A stretch of DNA of 64,000 nt from Nipponacmea schrenckii (lineage: Eukaryota > Mollusca > Gastropoda > Lottiidae): contig JAUJPP010000012.1 in the NCBI GenBank assembly GCA_030562195.1, forward strand, positions 7,378,001 through 7,442,000, written 5' to 3'. This document shows, one piece after another, positions 37,399-49,660 of this stretch (positions within the stretch are counted from its first letter, which is position 1; the number at the start of each line of letters is the position of its first letter). The notes beneath the pieces were generated by a model that did not search any database, was not told the origin of the DNA, and worked only from the letters and a program-made list of their open reading frames with translations. Position numbers and translations under genes: made by a program.

Positions 37399-37658
37399 GG
37401 CTTCCTATGTCGCTACCTATATCACGTTTACTTGAGATGGATAAGTATACATCCAGTGGTAGTAAGGCTAAAGGACGGAAAGTTTCTGATCTAACTATTG
37501 TTAGTGTAGGCCTACCGTTAGGTGTATCGCAATCTCCTACGGACAAGCTGTTCCAACCAATATTGGCCTCTACTTACACTCTTCCCCCTATTAATTCCCA
37601 GAAACGCCACTGCTTACCCACTCCGTTAACATCCTACGAATCTATTAGTGGCGCTTAG
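37399..37658 (+). CDS. Possible terminal coding exon, unidentified
   Basis: An open frame runs from the AG at 37397-37398 (CAATTAG) through an ATG at 37407 to a stop at 37656-37658. It is locally richer in GC than its flanks and has a varied, protein-like composition: MSLPISRLLEMDKY, then GSKAKGRKVSDL, then a Ser/Thr/Pro-rich end (LPPINSQKRHCLPTP). The incoming phase (2) fits the donor at 31007. The acceptor lacks a strong pyrimidine tract. An internal donor-like GTTAG|GTGTAT near 37521 means the exon could end earlier. The frame is short enough that chance is not excluded. No family recognised. Confidence 0.3.
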
Positions 37659-38479
37659 TGATGTTTATATATCAGTATAAATTCTGTTTAAAGAATATCA
37701 AAATTTGTGATCTTATTAACCTATATATTACATACAGTTATCGTTTTTATTATCCTTTGTTTAATTAGTAACTAACAATATATTATTTGATAATAACTGT
37801 GAATAACAAATAATCATAACAAAGGTCGAGCATTATGGATCCCAGCCCAGGGTAGATGATATATCCTTCAAGTCTTACATTATTATGAATAATTAAGAAT
37901 AATTGTACCTTAGGAATTTGTATTTCTGCAAGGCAATTTTATTTATCGTATAACAGTTTTTTGGGTTCTTGTTTGTGTCGATTTCCTTCGCAAGACTCAA
38001 CGCAGGCCAAACTGAGTTATGAAAATGAATATTTATAAATATTAGAATGGCCGGGATTAAATGTTCAATTCTTCTTCTTAAAAAAAAAATAGTTCTTTCT
38101 TTAGACGCACACTGAAACTGATGTGTGTTTTATGGACTAGGAATATGAAAATGTAGATTGGGTAAGAAACTCTCATGTATTGTAAACGTTTGAAACCCTT
38201 TCTAGTGCTATAAATCTAAAATAAAATAGTAAATGGTGTGGGACGTGAGGTAGGTGAGGATACAAGAAACTTATGAGGGGGCCCTGTACAAGAGTTATGG
38301 GATCGGACCAGGGTTTGCTAGAGAGCAACATGAGAAAGTTCGTTCTGGTTGGTTGTTGTGATCCACGAGAAAGACAGCAAGATACAGAAGTCTTCGTGGC
38401 CTCTTCACTGTTGATTCTCACAGCCTGAATTCATTGGCTACAACATGGTCTTTCGGTGTGGAACAAGACCAAATGGATG

Positions 38480-38822
38480 GCATGCGCCATGTTCCTCTTC
38501 TGCTTTGCGCCCGTATGACATAATAACCTAGGCCCATCAGTTATCAGTTGCTGTCCCAAATACAAATCTGGGTTCATAGGAATCACTAAAGGCCACGCCA
38601 AACTCCTCAAGCATGGTTCTTAAAATTTCGATGGGTTTTATCAGCAGTGATGCTCCCGATGGCTCTGACTAGGCCGAGGTTCAACAACCGAGAATAGGTG
38701 AAAAATGATCCCAAGCAGTACTTGTCTTTCGGGTTCATAATGACTCGATTCGTTAATGTGACAAGGGAATCCAGACATATGTATGGTGAACAAGTTACAC
38801 AAACTGCACTTGGGTTAGCCAC
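38480..38822 (-). pseudogene. piggyBac-type transposase relic
   Basis: The minus-strand frame 38822-38607 includes NPKDKYCLGSFFTYSRLLNL followed by GLVRAIGSITADKTHR. This resembles the piggyBac block that reads roughly DNFFTS..L...L...GI.A.GTIR..R, with the usual Asp-Asn before FFT replaced by Gly-Ser. Several stops follow in the same frame. Then SRRGTW appears (near 38489), reminiscent of the (K/R)RG(T/A) motif that follows in intact proteins, though spaced farther than usual. Flanking frames are closed, so nothing functional remains. The family call rests on this short block only. Confidence 0.42.
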
Positions 38823-39481
38823 TTACAGCATTGGCTAGCCGTAGTACCACCAACAATGACTAATTATAGATAATAAAAAGAAAACAAACAAATTACTATG
38901 AAAAAAATACACAAAGAAATTCTAATTTGATCGAGTCCAAGTCCGACGAAAAAGATTCGATTCCGGGGCCGGACTCGATTGAAAATCTGGATCGGACATA
39001 TATGAAACGGACACGAAATTCAAATGATTAAATAAAGTATCTGAAGGACCTTGATACATCGTTGTCAATTGCACACGAAACTAATTAAAGTGGAATTGTT
39101 TAGATGAGGTGAGGCATATAATGTCTTATAGGAAGCAAAGATAATTAATTACATGTAGCCTTAATTACAATCGATTATAGGGAAGCTCTATATCATTAAT
39201 AAACTATTATCGACAACATATCTCTCCACGCAGGTTTAAACCTTGATGAGATATAGAATTTAGACAGTGTTAATATCAGTTTTATACGAGAATTCAATAG
39301 TCTTTGATAATTAGAAAATAATATGATGGAAATTACTGTAATAGTTAAGATCTTTAAAAACAATTACTTGTTACCTCCGAAAAAAGAAGACTGAAACATT
39401 TAAAGCAGTCGACTTTACACTTGCAACCTAATATAGCGCATATTTGCCATAACACATTACTGTTCAATAAGATACATCATT

Positions 39482-39960
39482 ATCAAACGTGCAGTATCAG
39501 AAACCAAAATATTAACAAACGTTCTTTAACAGAAACCATAGTATCAACAAACGTTCTGTATCAGAAACCATACTATTTACAAACGTTAGTAACAGAAACC
39601 ATACTATTACCAAACGTTCTGTATCAGAAACCATAGTATTAACAAACGTTCTGTATCAGAAACCATACTAATAACAAACGCTCTGTATCAGGAACAGTAC
39701 TATTAACAAACGTCCTGTATCAGAAACCAAACTATTAACAAATGATCAGTATCAGAAACCCTACTATTAACAAAAGTTCAGTATCATAAACCATAGTATT
39801 AACAAACGTTCAGTATCATAAACCATATTATTAACAAAAGTTCAGTACCGTACTATTAACAAACGTTCAGTATCATAAACCATACTATTAACAAACGTTC
39901 AGTATCATAAACCATAATATTAACACACATTCAGAAGACGTACCATTAACAATCAGTTCA
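39482..39960 (+). repeat. 32-bp minisatellite, about 14-15 diverged copies
   Basis: The unit is GTTCTGTATCAGAAACCATA followed by CTATTAACAAAC (32 bp). Copies vary between TCAGAAACC and TCATAAACC and between GTTCTGTATC and GTTCAGTATC; some are shortened. It runs directly into a second array built on a related TATCAGAA word. The 71-codon frame at 39421 is a product of the array. Confidence 0.9.
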
Positions 39961-39984
39961 GAATATTTAAGGGTACAAATAGGT

Positions 39985-40122
39985 TTATATCAGAATCTAT
40001 AATTTTAGCCAACGTTCTGAATCAGAATCTAATGCCCACCATCGTACTGTATCAGAATCTAACGCCTACCATCGTACTGTATCAGAATCTAATGCCTACC
40101 ATCGTACTGTATCAGAATCAGT
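39985..40122 (+). repeat. 30-bp minisatellite, about 4 copies
   Basis: The unit is CGTACTGTATCAGAATCTAA followed by TGCCTACCAT (30 bp), present three times almost perfectly, plus a partial first copy (CGTTCTGAATCAGAATCTA). It shares (C)TGTATCAGAA with the adjoining 32-bp array, so the two arrays probably derive from one ancestor. Confidence 0.88.
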
Positions 40123-40129
40123 TAATGTA

Positions 40130-41560
40130 AGCAATTCTTTGTTTACACACGTTTAGAATCAGTATCTTGTATATTTTAACGTGTGCAGTAAGAAGGTATG
40201 TAAAGTAAAGCGGTTTCTTTCGGTTTCATTGACTACTTGTAGAATGCATGCAATCATTTACCATGTAATACACACTCTTGTCACACAATTGTTTCTGTTC
40301 AATATTACAGTTGGTGATTTTTGATTGGCTAATTGAGATGATTCAAATATAAATATTCACCTTTACAGCAACGAAGTGAACGTGATCATATCTGTAACAT
40401 TTCTGGATGATCTGAGAAAGATAATGCAACTGCAAAAGGTCACGCTGATCTCAACATTCAGTTTTAAATAGAAGTAGTTTGACAAGTTAAAGTTGGTCAA
40501 CTCAACTCTTAAATTCATATATTTTTAATGTTTCTGTTTTTAATTTCCTTGATGTTCTCGGAAACAATTTAAATCTCATTTTGTAACATGGATGATTTTC
40601 ACTCGTCAATTTATATCGTCTGTTCCATTCACATTACAGAGAAAATAACGTCTGACATTTCGGAAAATATAACAACATTTTACAAAGACATTATTGAAGT
40701 CTGATAATGTTTCAAATGGAGTACTTGTTCGAAAATATTGTAAAGTTCTGTCTTCGGGCATACTTTCACAGAAATAAACACATTAGAAAAACTAAGTAAA
40801 AAATTCGTTTTGGAATCACAGATGGACGTATCATTACCATTATTCCATCAAAAGACTAATTCTGCAGGCAAAGCTTTAGTAAGGAATTTTACACGAACTT
40901 ATATCAACCGATAGGAATTATGAGCAATCATCTACTTGATATAGCATGGTTGACTGGGGTGGTTCTGTGGAAGTTGTTGTAAAAGTAGCACTATGTAACC
41001 ACAGAAAATTGTTAAATTTATATAATACAAATAACTATCACTCAAGGAAGTGAGAGCTTATAATTGATGACTTCCTTGATATGTCCTTAACGATCGTTTG
41101 ATAAAAAGAGAACATTATTTTAGTCAAAGAACGTGTAATTCTTTATACTGACAATGAGTATAGCAACCCTCTTAGCACATTAGCACAGAATCAATTAATG
41201 GAAAACACAGAAGTGACAGGCAAATGAAATTAATAGCCCTGCGGGAATTCAATAATACATTTTTCTATGACACGATCTGTCCTCCATACATCATTATACA
41301 TTATACAATAGAGAATTGGCAAATAAAAGAACAATCATATGACATGTTTGTTGATATTTTTTTTAGAATAAACTGATTTATATCGGTGATGATGGAATGT
41401 GTAATGAACAGGAAATTTGTGTCCATGGCTGCACTTTAACTTGTTAAATCCTGATTGTCTGTGGCATTTTTTATTTTTTACAATATAGCTTGAAATACAT
41501 TCGTTGTCGTATTAATTTGAGGGATGCTACATACGCTCTCTTTCATACTATACTAGTTGC
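40130..41560. other. Non-coding stretch
   Basis: About 1.4 kb of A/T-rich unique sequence with no coding, RNA or repeat signal that I can support. Confidence 0.5.
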
Positions 41561-41565
41561 TATTT

Positions 41566-41777
41566 GTGGGGTTATATATCGCAGCGGTTAGAGCCTTTGC
41601 TCTTTACGTCATGACGTAATTTGCATGGATACGTTGAAAATGTCGGACGTGAGTTCTAATCTCCACCCAACGGATACGGATCAATGTCAAGAGGTTTGAC
41701 CCAGGGCCAGCTGGTAGAAAGGATCCCTGTTACGGCGCACTTGTGAACCTAAGTTGTTATCCTTGTAAAATATAGCC
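41566..41777 (+). mobile_element. tRNA-headed SINE, copy 1 (internally deleted)
   Basis: The 5' head GGGGTTATATATCGCAGCGGTTAGAGC contains an A-box-like CGCAGCGGTTAGAGC. About 55 bp later GTGAGTTCTAATCTCC is a B-box-like match to GGTTCGAATCC, so the head derives from a tRNA gene with RNA polymerase III promoter boxes. Between the boxes lies the perfect 16-bp palindrome TTACGTCATGACGTAA (41604-41619). The body carries ATCAATGTCAAGAGGTTTGA, CCAGCTGGTAGAAAGGATCC and CACTTGTGAACC. It ends AAAATATAGCC, where similarity with copy 2 stops. Relative to copy 2 it lacks about 80 bp after the B box. Confidence 0.75.
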
Positions 41778-41779
41778 GA

Positions 41780-44628
41780 GTTGTTTCTTTCTATTGGAAT
41801 TTGGCCTAAGGCGTCGGTCTTGTTTTGTATTATCATATATGTCATTAAAGCATATTTAATATTGCAAAGCCTGGCGGTCGACAATCAATTAATGCATGAA
41901 CCATTATGAGTGGCGATTGTTTGGCGAACCATGCTTACTCTTCCACTGTTGTGGTTACCGCTATGCTTCTTCTTCAGTAAGTGGAAAGTACTAGGACTAC
42001 AGTATATTATTTTTATTGAAGTGTGTATCTTTAAATTATCTCGTTAACGTATTTAAAAGATGAAAGTCAATGAAAATCCACTGGGCTTTATGTTGATGAT
42101 GGTTAAGCTAGATGGTGTAACAATGAACCGTGCTAAGATCATATCTAATTGACACCTTGAGCCAGAAAGGATCGTGTTTAAAGCGACGATTGAGGGTAAA
42201 TACTGCTTTAATTAGATTGTAGCTTAAGTCAATATTTGACCACTGTTTGATCCAATATGTCTATTTTGTCAGCCTCATTTATCAAATAATATGATGGAAT
42301 AAGATCTCTTTACTACACTTGATTCCACTTGATTTCTCTCTCATGTTTTTGTTCACCAACAGCCCAATTGGAGTAAACTGTTTGTGTTAGTAACTAGGAA
42401 TTGTAAAATGTGTGAAATAGTCTGTGAACAGTCTATCATTACAAGTTGTTTAATTGAAAGTGTCTGTCTCGGAAAGATAGACAGAGTGATCGACCGAAGA
42501 ATATTATTTTAAACTTCTACTAAGATTCATTGTTTTATTGTGGTTTTGTCGCCATAAAAAACTAGATTCAACTTTCTCCTTAAGGGTAATTCAGTTTTCA
42601 GTCGAAATTTCACAACGCCTCTACATATTTTTTTAATAACCTCGCACCAAATATTCTACAATGATAGAATGTAGGTTAACCAGAACAACACAATGCACTT
42701 CTTTTACAAAATATATTGTGTGCATTAACAACCAAACAGTATGGTGTTCTAGTGATTATTTTTAATAATGCCATTAATATATTACCATGCTTCACATAAC
42801 TATATTAATATTGACAGCAACATAAATTCCCGTCGGCTTTCATTATTCTCTTTCCTTTTTACTCACATTCTGAGAAAGGGAAGTCGTTATTTTGATTAAA
42901 AATTGTGAATTCATGTTAAAAGGAAGGTTGTTCTGTATTGAACTGAATTGAGATGTTGTAGTATCTCCTTATTCCTGCAATCGCATACACCTTAGTTCCT
43001 TCCACTCGCTCGTGTATTATGAAATTTTATCACTTGAACTAATAGTATTTTCCTGTGTATAATTGAAATGGTGTCAATATCTACCAGTAAAGATGGGTTT
43101 CGGGAGATAGTTATGTGGTAAAAAAGTGGATACTAATGAAGTGAAACAATGTCATTGATAGTCTGAAAAAAGGGTATATTATCTCAAGTTATCAACATGA
43201 TCTTGATACAGAAGAATGAGTGTGAATGATACTGCTGACACTGTTAAGTATAATGGCCTTGAAAAATATTAAATGGAATATTAAAATAATATTGCTTGTC
43301 TGAGCACAATATCGTAATTTTGAAAATATCGCAGTAAATAGATCCGATTTGGCTGTCATAGGATAGCAACAACTGTAAAGAGCCAGCCTGTAGCCAGCCT
43401 TTAAAATATAAAAAATGAAATTTATATTCCATCAATTCACGAAGGGAATCGCTATGAAATATATATATATATAAAACTAATAAAAGTCTGAACTGGTAAC
43501 TATCGATCATAATAGAAAATATATTTTATAATAATGTTCCACTCTATGCATTTCCACAAAACAACTCCAACCGGAGGAATTATGAGTGAATAGATCAAAA
43601 TAGCATTAATCAATCAATATCCTAATCAATCGACACATTATAATCCCTTGAACACTGTATAATCAATATATCGATCTGTATCCAAGTGATCAACTTAAGT
43701 ACACATTATTACAATCTCAAATAAAAATCACAGCTATTCCTCAATGAAAACGAAATAAAAAGCTTTATTTCTCCCGACGGAGAAGAAAATTAGTTATATA
43801 AGGCCATGATATGATTAAAAGTGCGAGATAAAAGCTTCAATGTGACTGGCTTTCTGATTTTATTTAACAAAATAAGATTATTAACTGTAAAGTAGTTATA
43901 TTCCATGTAGTTAAATTGATAAAATGTCAAACAGTTTGCAAAGTGAAATAAGGTAAAGTTTTAAGATCCAGATTAGGCTAACTAAGACGCGGCAGTCGCG
44001 GCTTTAGATTATTCAGTTTCAAAAGGCCGAAGCTGTTTCACTACCCCTATGTTTATTGTCTCATTCATTTGAAATAGGGTAGGCCCTACAAATTGTCAGA
44101 TTAGTTTTACTTATTTCACAAGCTTCATATCTTAAAGTTACCTTATCCTTGATAATGTTACAAGACACGTTAAACATCAAAAATCGTATTAACTTCACAG
44201 TGAAATTAGTTCAGTAAATTCAGATGTTATGAGCATCTTTGATGGGTTTACAATAATTGGCCTAAGCGATATAAGATTTTCAGAAAAGGCTATACATAAA
44301 ATAAGATAAGGAATCTAGACTTGGTGAACGCAGTTAATTTAGTAGGCCTATTCAATTTTAATGTGTAGGAAGGCCGTGTCGAGGACTTCAATTTGTCTGT
44401 AAAAGTATTATCTTGAAATAGAACAATATCTAATGTCCGTTGGAGACAATTTCATTCTCACGCAAATGTCAAAAATGAAAATAGTCGATAATTGTATAGA
44501 AATGAACTATAAGAACAAAATAATATAGATTTTTTGATTTCTAAACTCAGTCTGGCTCTGTAAGTCTCAACTTTGAAAGCCTACTTGTTCAGAACAAATC
44601 CAATGGATGCTGGGGATAGGCTATACGG
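41780..44628. other. Non-coding stretch between the two SINE copies
   Basis: No gene supported. The 88-codon minus frame at 43244-43510 is chance-sized. It contains a short (AT)n run at about 43462-43475. Confidence 0.5.
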
Positions 44629-44631
44629 TTT

Positions 44632-44912
44632 GGGCTATATTTTACGATAACAACTAGGGTTCACAAGTCCGCCGTGAAAGGGATTCTTTCTACCAGCTTG
44701 TCCTTGACCAAACCTCTTGACATGGATCTTTCCCGGATTATCCGTACCCAATTACACCTGGAAGCATGCGTAAAGATGACTTACATGGTCATCGCACGTT
44801 CACACCCCGGTCAAGATTATAACTCACGTCCCACATTTACAACGTATCCAAGCAAATGACGCCATGACGTAAAGAACTTACATTCTAACCGCTGTGCTAT
44901 AAAACCCCTCAA
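44632..44912 (-). mobile_element. tRNA-headed SINE, copy 2 (longer)
   Basis: Same family as 41566-41777 in the opposite orientation. On the minus strand it starts GGGGTTTTATAGCACAGCGG, with A-box-like AGCACAGCGGTTAGAA and B-box-like GTGAGTTATAATCTTG. It continues through AAGATCCATGTCAAGAGGTT, CAAGCTGGTAGAAAGAATCC and GACTTGTGAACCCTAGTTGT, ending AAAATATAGCCC. It keeps about 80 bp between head and body that copy 1 lacks (GACCGGGGTGTGAACGTGCG ... TTCCAGGTGTAATTGGGTAC). The palindrome in the head has decayed to ACGTCATGGCGTCA. The 61-codon plus-strand frame over it is spurious. Confidence 0.75.
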
Positions 44913-44914
44913 AG

Positions 44915-46898
44915 TTTATTCCATGGACACAGTATTTGCATTTTATTTTAATTGATCGCATCTTAGTCAAGACAAATGTGATTAAGACTAAAACATTTAA
45001 GCAAGGGAGCGAACTGTAATTGGAATGGGATTAAAATATTTTGATTGCATCTTGATTAGAACATCGTGACCAGACTAAATATCAGTATGAATTAGAAAGT
45101 ATTTAACATCACGAATAACTAACTTAAATAAAATTGATATAAATACTCCAGATGTTGCCAATAAACATTAACAAATCGCATAAAACTCATCACAATCCTA
45201 GCTTATCAGTAGCATTTCTCTTTTACGACCGATGACATATTTTTGTTATCATAGAAAGTCCATCAAGGGATGATTTAACGAGATTTTATATCATTGGGCA
45301 TGAACAGTAGATGAGGCCTCATTTAATTTATAACATGCTGCAAAACGCTATTCTTCAACGCAATAAGGGTTCTTATTTGAAATAAGTTCTGAAGACGAAA
45401 TGGTTTTTCCAAATATCACAGGGTACCACCGCGTGTAATATTTTGTCCTGCTTCTAATGAACATTGAAACCAGATCATATAACTTTGAGAATTCTCTGTT
45501 AGAAACGCTCAATTAGTTGACTATGTTCAGAGAGCTGGAGATGTTTTTATGGTATAAGACTGAAAGTAGATAGCAAAATAATGTTTAAACGATCAGCTGG
45601 GACACAATCATTTGAATTTATATGGAACAATACAAACAATAATCAAGCATATGGTATCTTTTTTTAATAATAAATGGCATTGGAATGTAATATTCTGTTT
45701 AACTTCCTCGAAAAAATTACAAGAGTGCAAGGACACAAGAAATTAACATTTCTTACCTTTTTAAGAAAATACTATAGCCTGGATTGGAACGTTATATTCG
45801 TTCTTCCTATCTAAATAGAACTATATCCCGTCTTTTCCATCACAGAGAAATACAAAGTGCCATCTAAGACTACAACAATAGTGCAACATGACATTATTTT
45901 AATCTAAGAGAAATAAAATGAAACATGATATCCTGTTTTACCATTTCAGAGAAATACTATGGCAAGTTACTATCCTCGAAGAAAACCAATACCATAAACA
46001 CTATTTCGAAAAAACAGGAATTGAAAATGTACACTATGAGACTTATTTGGAGAATTCATTTCATTTGGTATACAGTAATCATTGCATTTAGTAATAACAG
46101 AATACATATTTACTTTGACTTAAGACTGCTTTCAATTTCTATTAACTATTTAAGTAGATGAAAGGAAGTTCTCTATTTTCGAAAATAAATATTCGATCTC
46201 AATTTCTTTTAACTTACATAACTTTCTCCTGAATTTAAGTGCCATTTTCAGAAGCCCTCAAGCGTTTGTCTAACTGGAATATATTTGAAAAGTAAAGTCA
46301 ATCATGGCGATAATAGTTTACTCTCAACAACTTGTCGACATAGCGATTATTAAGTAAACCAATAGAAACACAATTACATTTTGATGTTCGTAGAAGTATG
46401 AGGCTTTAACACTGGGGATAGTACTTCCCTGTACCTCCTTGGTGAAATGTTTGCATTGTTTTGATTGTACTGATGGATGCAATGGTGCGGTGTATAGATT
46501 GCAATGCACAGATCGGTGTATTGATGTGGTGTTTTAATTGTAATATACTGATACAATATATTCATTGCTATGTACAAATGTGGTTTATTGAAAAGGTGGA
46601 TTGATGCGATTTATTGAATGCAATGTACTGATGACATGCCATATCCTATTTTCAGAATTTTCGTCATTGATTAAGTCTTTCCAATAGTTTGCAACCAACT
46701 AAATAGTTTAGCAAACACCCTATATCATCAGTCACAGCTACTCTGGTATTTTGTGGTCAACTAAATTAACTTCGTAAAAGATCTCGTAACAGGTGTTGAA
46801 CAAAATAACAATTTGCTATGATCAATGTTTACTTGTTGTTTTCATACACCAACGCATTATTAAACTTTGTGGTTATCGCATCTATAATTTTTGGGTTC
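44915..46898. other. Non-coding stretch
   Basis: No gene supported. At 46440-46640 degenerate units containing TTGATG(T/C)GGT or GATTGCAATG words recur loosely every ~45-60 bp, which gives rise to overlapping spurious frames there. Confidence 0.45.
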
Positions 46899-46900
46899 AT

Positions 46901-47367
46901 TTTTATACGCCCGCATAAATATGTTGATGTATATTGCCGTCGCCCCTGTCCGTCGGTCCGTTAACATTTGTTGTAGAAATTGGAATTTTTAAAACGGCAA
47001 TTCGAATTTGATGATTTTTCGATGAATGGTTTTTGAATTATTACCCTTTACTTTGTACAATCGCATCAAAATTTTATTTTGGATGCAGTAAAAGCTACAA
47101 TTTTTGATGAGCATTCGAATTGATAAGGTGGTAAAGATTGAATTTTACAATTCCATGAACAGTTTTTGAGTTATTGCCATTGACTTAGTAAAGTCGTGAC
47201 AAAATTGTCTTGTGGGTGCAATAGAGACTACACTTTTTGATGAAACTCTGTGTGAACATTGGCATGAATAACAATTTTCAATGAATGTTTTTTGAGTTAT
47301 TGCCTAATTTATTATTCAAATTCAATGCTGCCAGTGGCCGTAGATTACCTTGCCTGGCAAGCTATCT
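46901..47367 (+). mobile_element. Bipartite repeat element, copy 2 (different iterated core)
   Basis: The 5' module TTTTATACGCCCGCATAAAT, GTATATTGCCGTCGCCCCTG and TCCGTCGGTCCGT matches that of the element at 18090. The 3' module GATTACCTTGCCTGGCAAGC followed by TATCTT carries the same palindrome (47349-47361). The core differs: 2-3 units of about 125 bp bearing GTTTTTGA(A/G)TTATT, TCG(C/T)-ACAAAATT, GGATGCAGTAAAAGCTACAA-like and TTTTTGATGA(A/G) words. The shared motifs ATGAAACT(T/C) and (A/G)TTATTGCC suggest both cores descend from one unit. Same strand as copy 1. Confidence 0.65.
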
Positions 47368-47369
47368 TA

Positions 47370-49260
47370 AATGGTAGCTAAGATTATTCAAACCTTGCTT
47401 GTGGTCGGGGCCTGGAGTCATCGAAATCAAACCAACGAAACATAAATTTATATTTCATTTTTCATACACAATTTGTGTGTTGTCTCCATTCTACAGTCCT
47501 TAAGTATTCATACTTTTATTTACTGTTCATTTCTTGTTTTCCATCATTATGTAGATATTTGAATGTTCATCATTCGTGAGTTCATTTTTCAGCATTTTAT
47601 TTTACTTCGAATGTCAAAAAGTCTATCAGAGATATTGATCATTATATCGTCCTTTTTTATTTAATCATTCTATTATCCTTGTGCAAGTGAATTATTTATC
47701 GTCCATTATGTCCTTTGCAACTTCAACACTCTTAAAACTCTATTGTCTATTGAATAACCATCGCAAACTCTGGGGTTATTAGATAATTTATCGTCCTCTT
47801 GTCCCTCGAGTATCTCTTATTTTTTATCATTCAAAAGACCATTACTCATTCCATTCACTATTCTATCGCCATTTTTATTTTTTAATAGTTATCATTATGT
47901 TGCTACCAATGTGCATCATACACAGATCTCACTATAATACTTCAATTATATACAATCCTATCACTAATGTCATCTAACATACTCTTCTCATCAACAAAGA
48001 CGTAGTCCTTTTGGTTATTATATTATTCTGTCAGTATGCTATTGTAGGTAATATGGCTTACCAGACATACTTCTGTATGGCAATTACCGAGAGTATTGTT
48101 TAAATGAAAATAGTCATATTAAATATGTATGTGGAAACTATGACGATAGGTTTATCATAATAACTATAATAGAGGATTAATAAATATGGAATCATTAAGA
48201 GTTCCCAGCAAGCAAAATCAACATGTCAACCACCTAGTCAATTTGAAAAAGAACAGATAAAGCTCTTGGGTTTCGATTCACAAAACATTATTATATAAAT
48301 CCGTACTGCAATCCAATGCACTATAGTCATGCCACTAGTATGCATCGAATCATTACATTTATTACTACTTTTAAAACGAAATGGTTATATGGGTTACTAC
48401 ATTGAAAAATCTAAACCCAAACTTATTGTATCAATGTAGAATAACGAGGGTGGGAAGGGGGGGGGGGTATGAGGAAGATGCAGTAATTGAGAGAACTGCA
48501 CGGATTGATTAAGATTCAAGCTGTATAATGATGAAATGTTGGTGATATATATTTTGATGACTTCTGTAACGAGAATGGTCAGTGGATTATTGATTATAAA
48601 TGTCTGTCGAAATATACTTCATCAATACAGCTATCTATTTTTAACAACATGATCTATTTTAATTCGACATAACAAGTAACTTTGCCACTCAAAGCCTGTC
48701 ACTTATCGAAACAATTTCCAATTGGAAAAGCTAATGTATTTTGTATCTTCGATCCACAATAACAACGATAGGCAATATAGAAAATGAACCTTACAATATA
48801 TGAACAACCAGCTTAAAGAGACAACGAGCACATACTTAACTGCAAAAATGTCTATAATTCGAAAATAGAATTACTATAGTGTGTTGTAAAGATGTTCTAT
48901 TTGCAAAGTGTAAGTGCACAACCATAAGTTGATACCATGTCAATATAAAAACGTGTGTTAATTTCAATTTAAGAATCTTTAATGAAATTCACTCAGTATT
49001 ATTAGATCAACACAATAAAGGCCAGATGAACGGATTTTCACTTTGGCGATTCATTAAGCTAACGGACGAAATGAAACTCAATATTTTGTGTAATAAAACA
49101 TATTGAAAGCCGATGACAGGTCGATAGGTAGCTCGGTTTATGTTAGTTAAAATGATTCCATTTAACTTTGATCAGTGACAAAAACTTTATAGTAAAATGG
49201 CATTTAAGCACATCGTTCAGTCTTTGATGAATGATAAATGTTTTAGATATTTAATCTCTT
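47370..49260. other. Non-coding stretch
   Basis: No gene supported. Includes a run of 11 G at 48457-48467. Confidence 0.5.
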
Positions 49261-49264
49261 TGAA

Positions 49265-49660
49265 ACTTCTATTAGTGATTAAAACCACACAATCTACAGC
49301 CAGTTTACATCTGATATATCAAAGATAGGGAAAGTACACAATCCACAATCAATTTACGTCTTATAGATCACAAAGAATATATAATCTACAACCAGTTTAT
49401 ATCTGATATCACTGATATAGAAAGTACACAATCAACTATCAATTAACATCTTACCACAAAAATATATAATCTACAACCAACTTACATCTTATGCAACTGA
49501 TATAATGTGATTAAATCCACAATAAGTTCACATCTAATATCACTGATACTAGTATACATAAAGCATATATAATCTACAGTTAGTTAGCACCGTATTTCAC
49601 CGATAAAAATAATATACAATCCATAATATACAATTTTAAATCTCTTATAAGTATTATAAA
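49265..49660 (+). repeat. Degenerate ~45-50-bp tandem repeat
   Basis: AATC(T/C)ACAA-CA-TTTACATCT-AT words recur about every 40-55 bp: near 49289, 49339, 49382, 49429, 49467, 49515, 49570 and 49617. Alternate copies are more alike (ATATAATCTACAACCA against CACAATCCACAATCA), suggesting a former two-part unit of about 95 bp. Old and strongly diverged. Confidence 0.7.

Noticed and set aside
41566..41660. A functional tRNA gene
   Set aside because: A and B boxes are present but spacing is too long, no cloverleaf closes, and a second diverged copy with a shared non-tRNA body shows it is a SINE.
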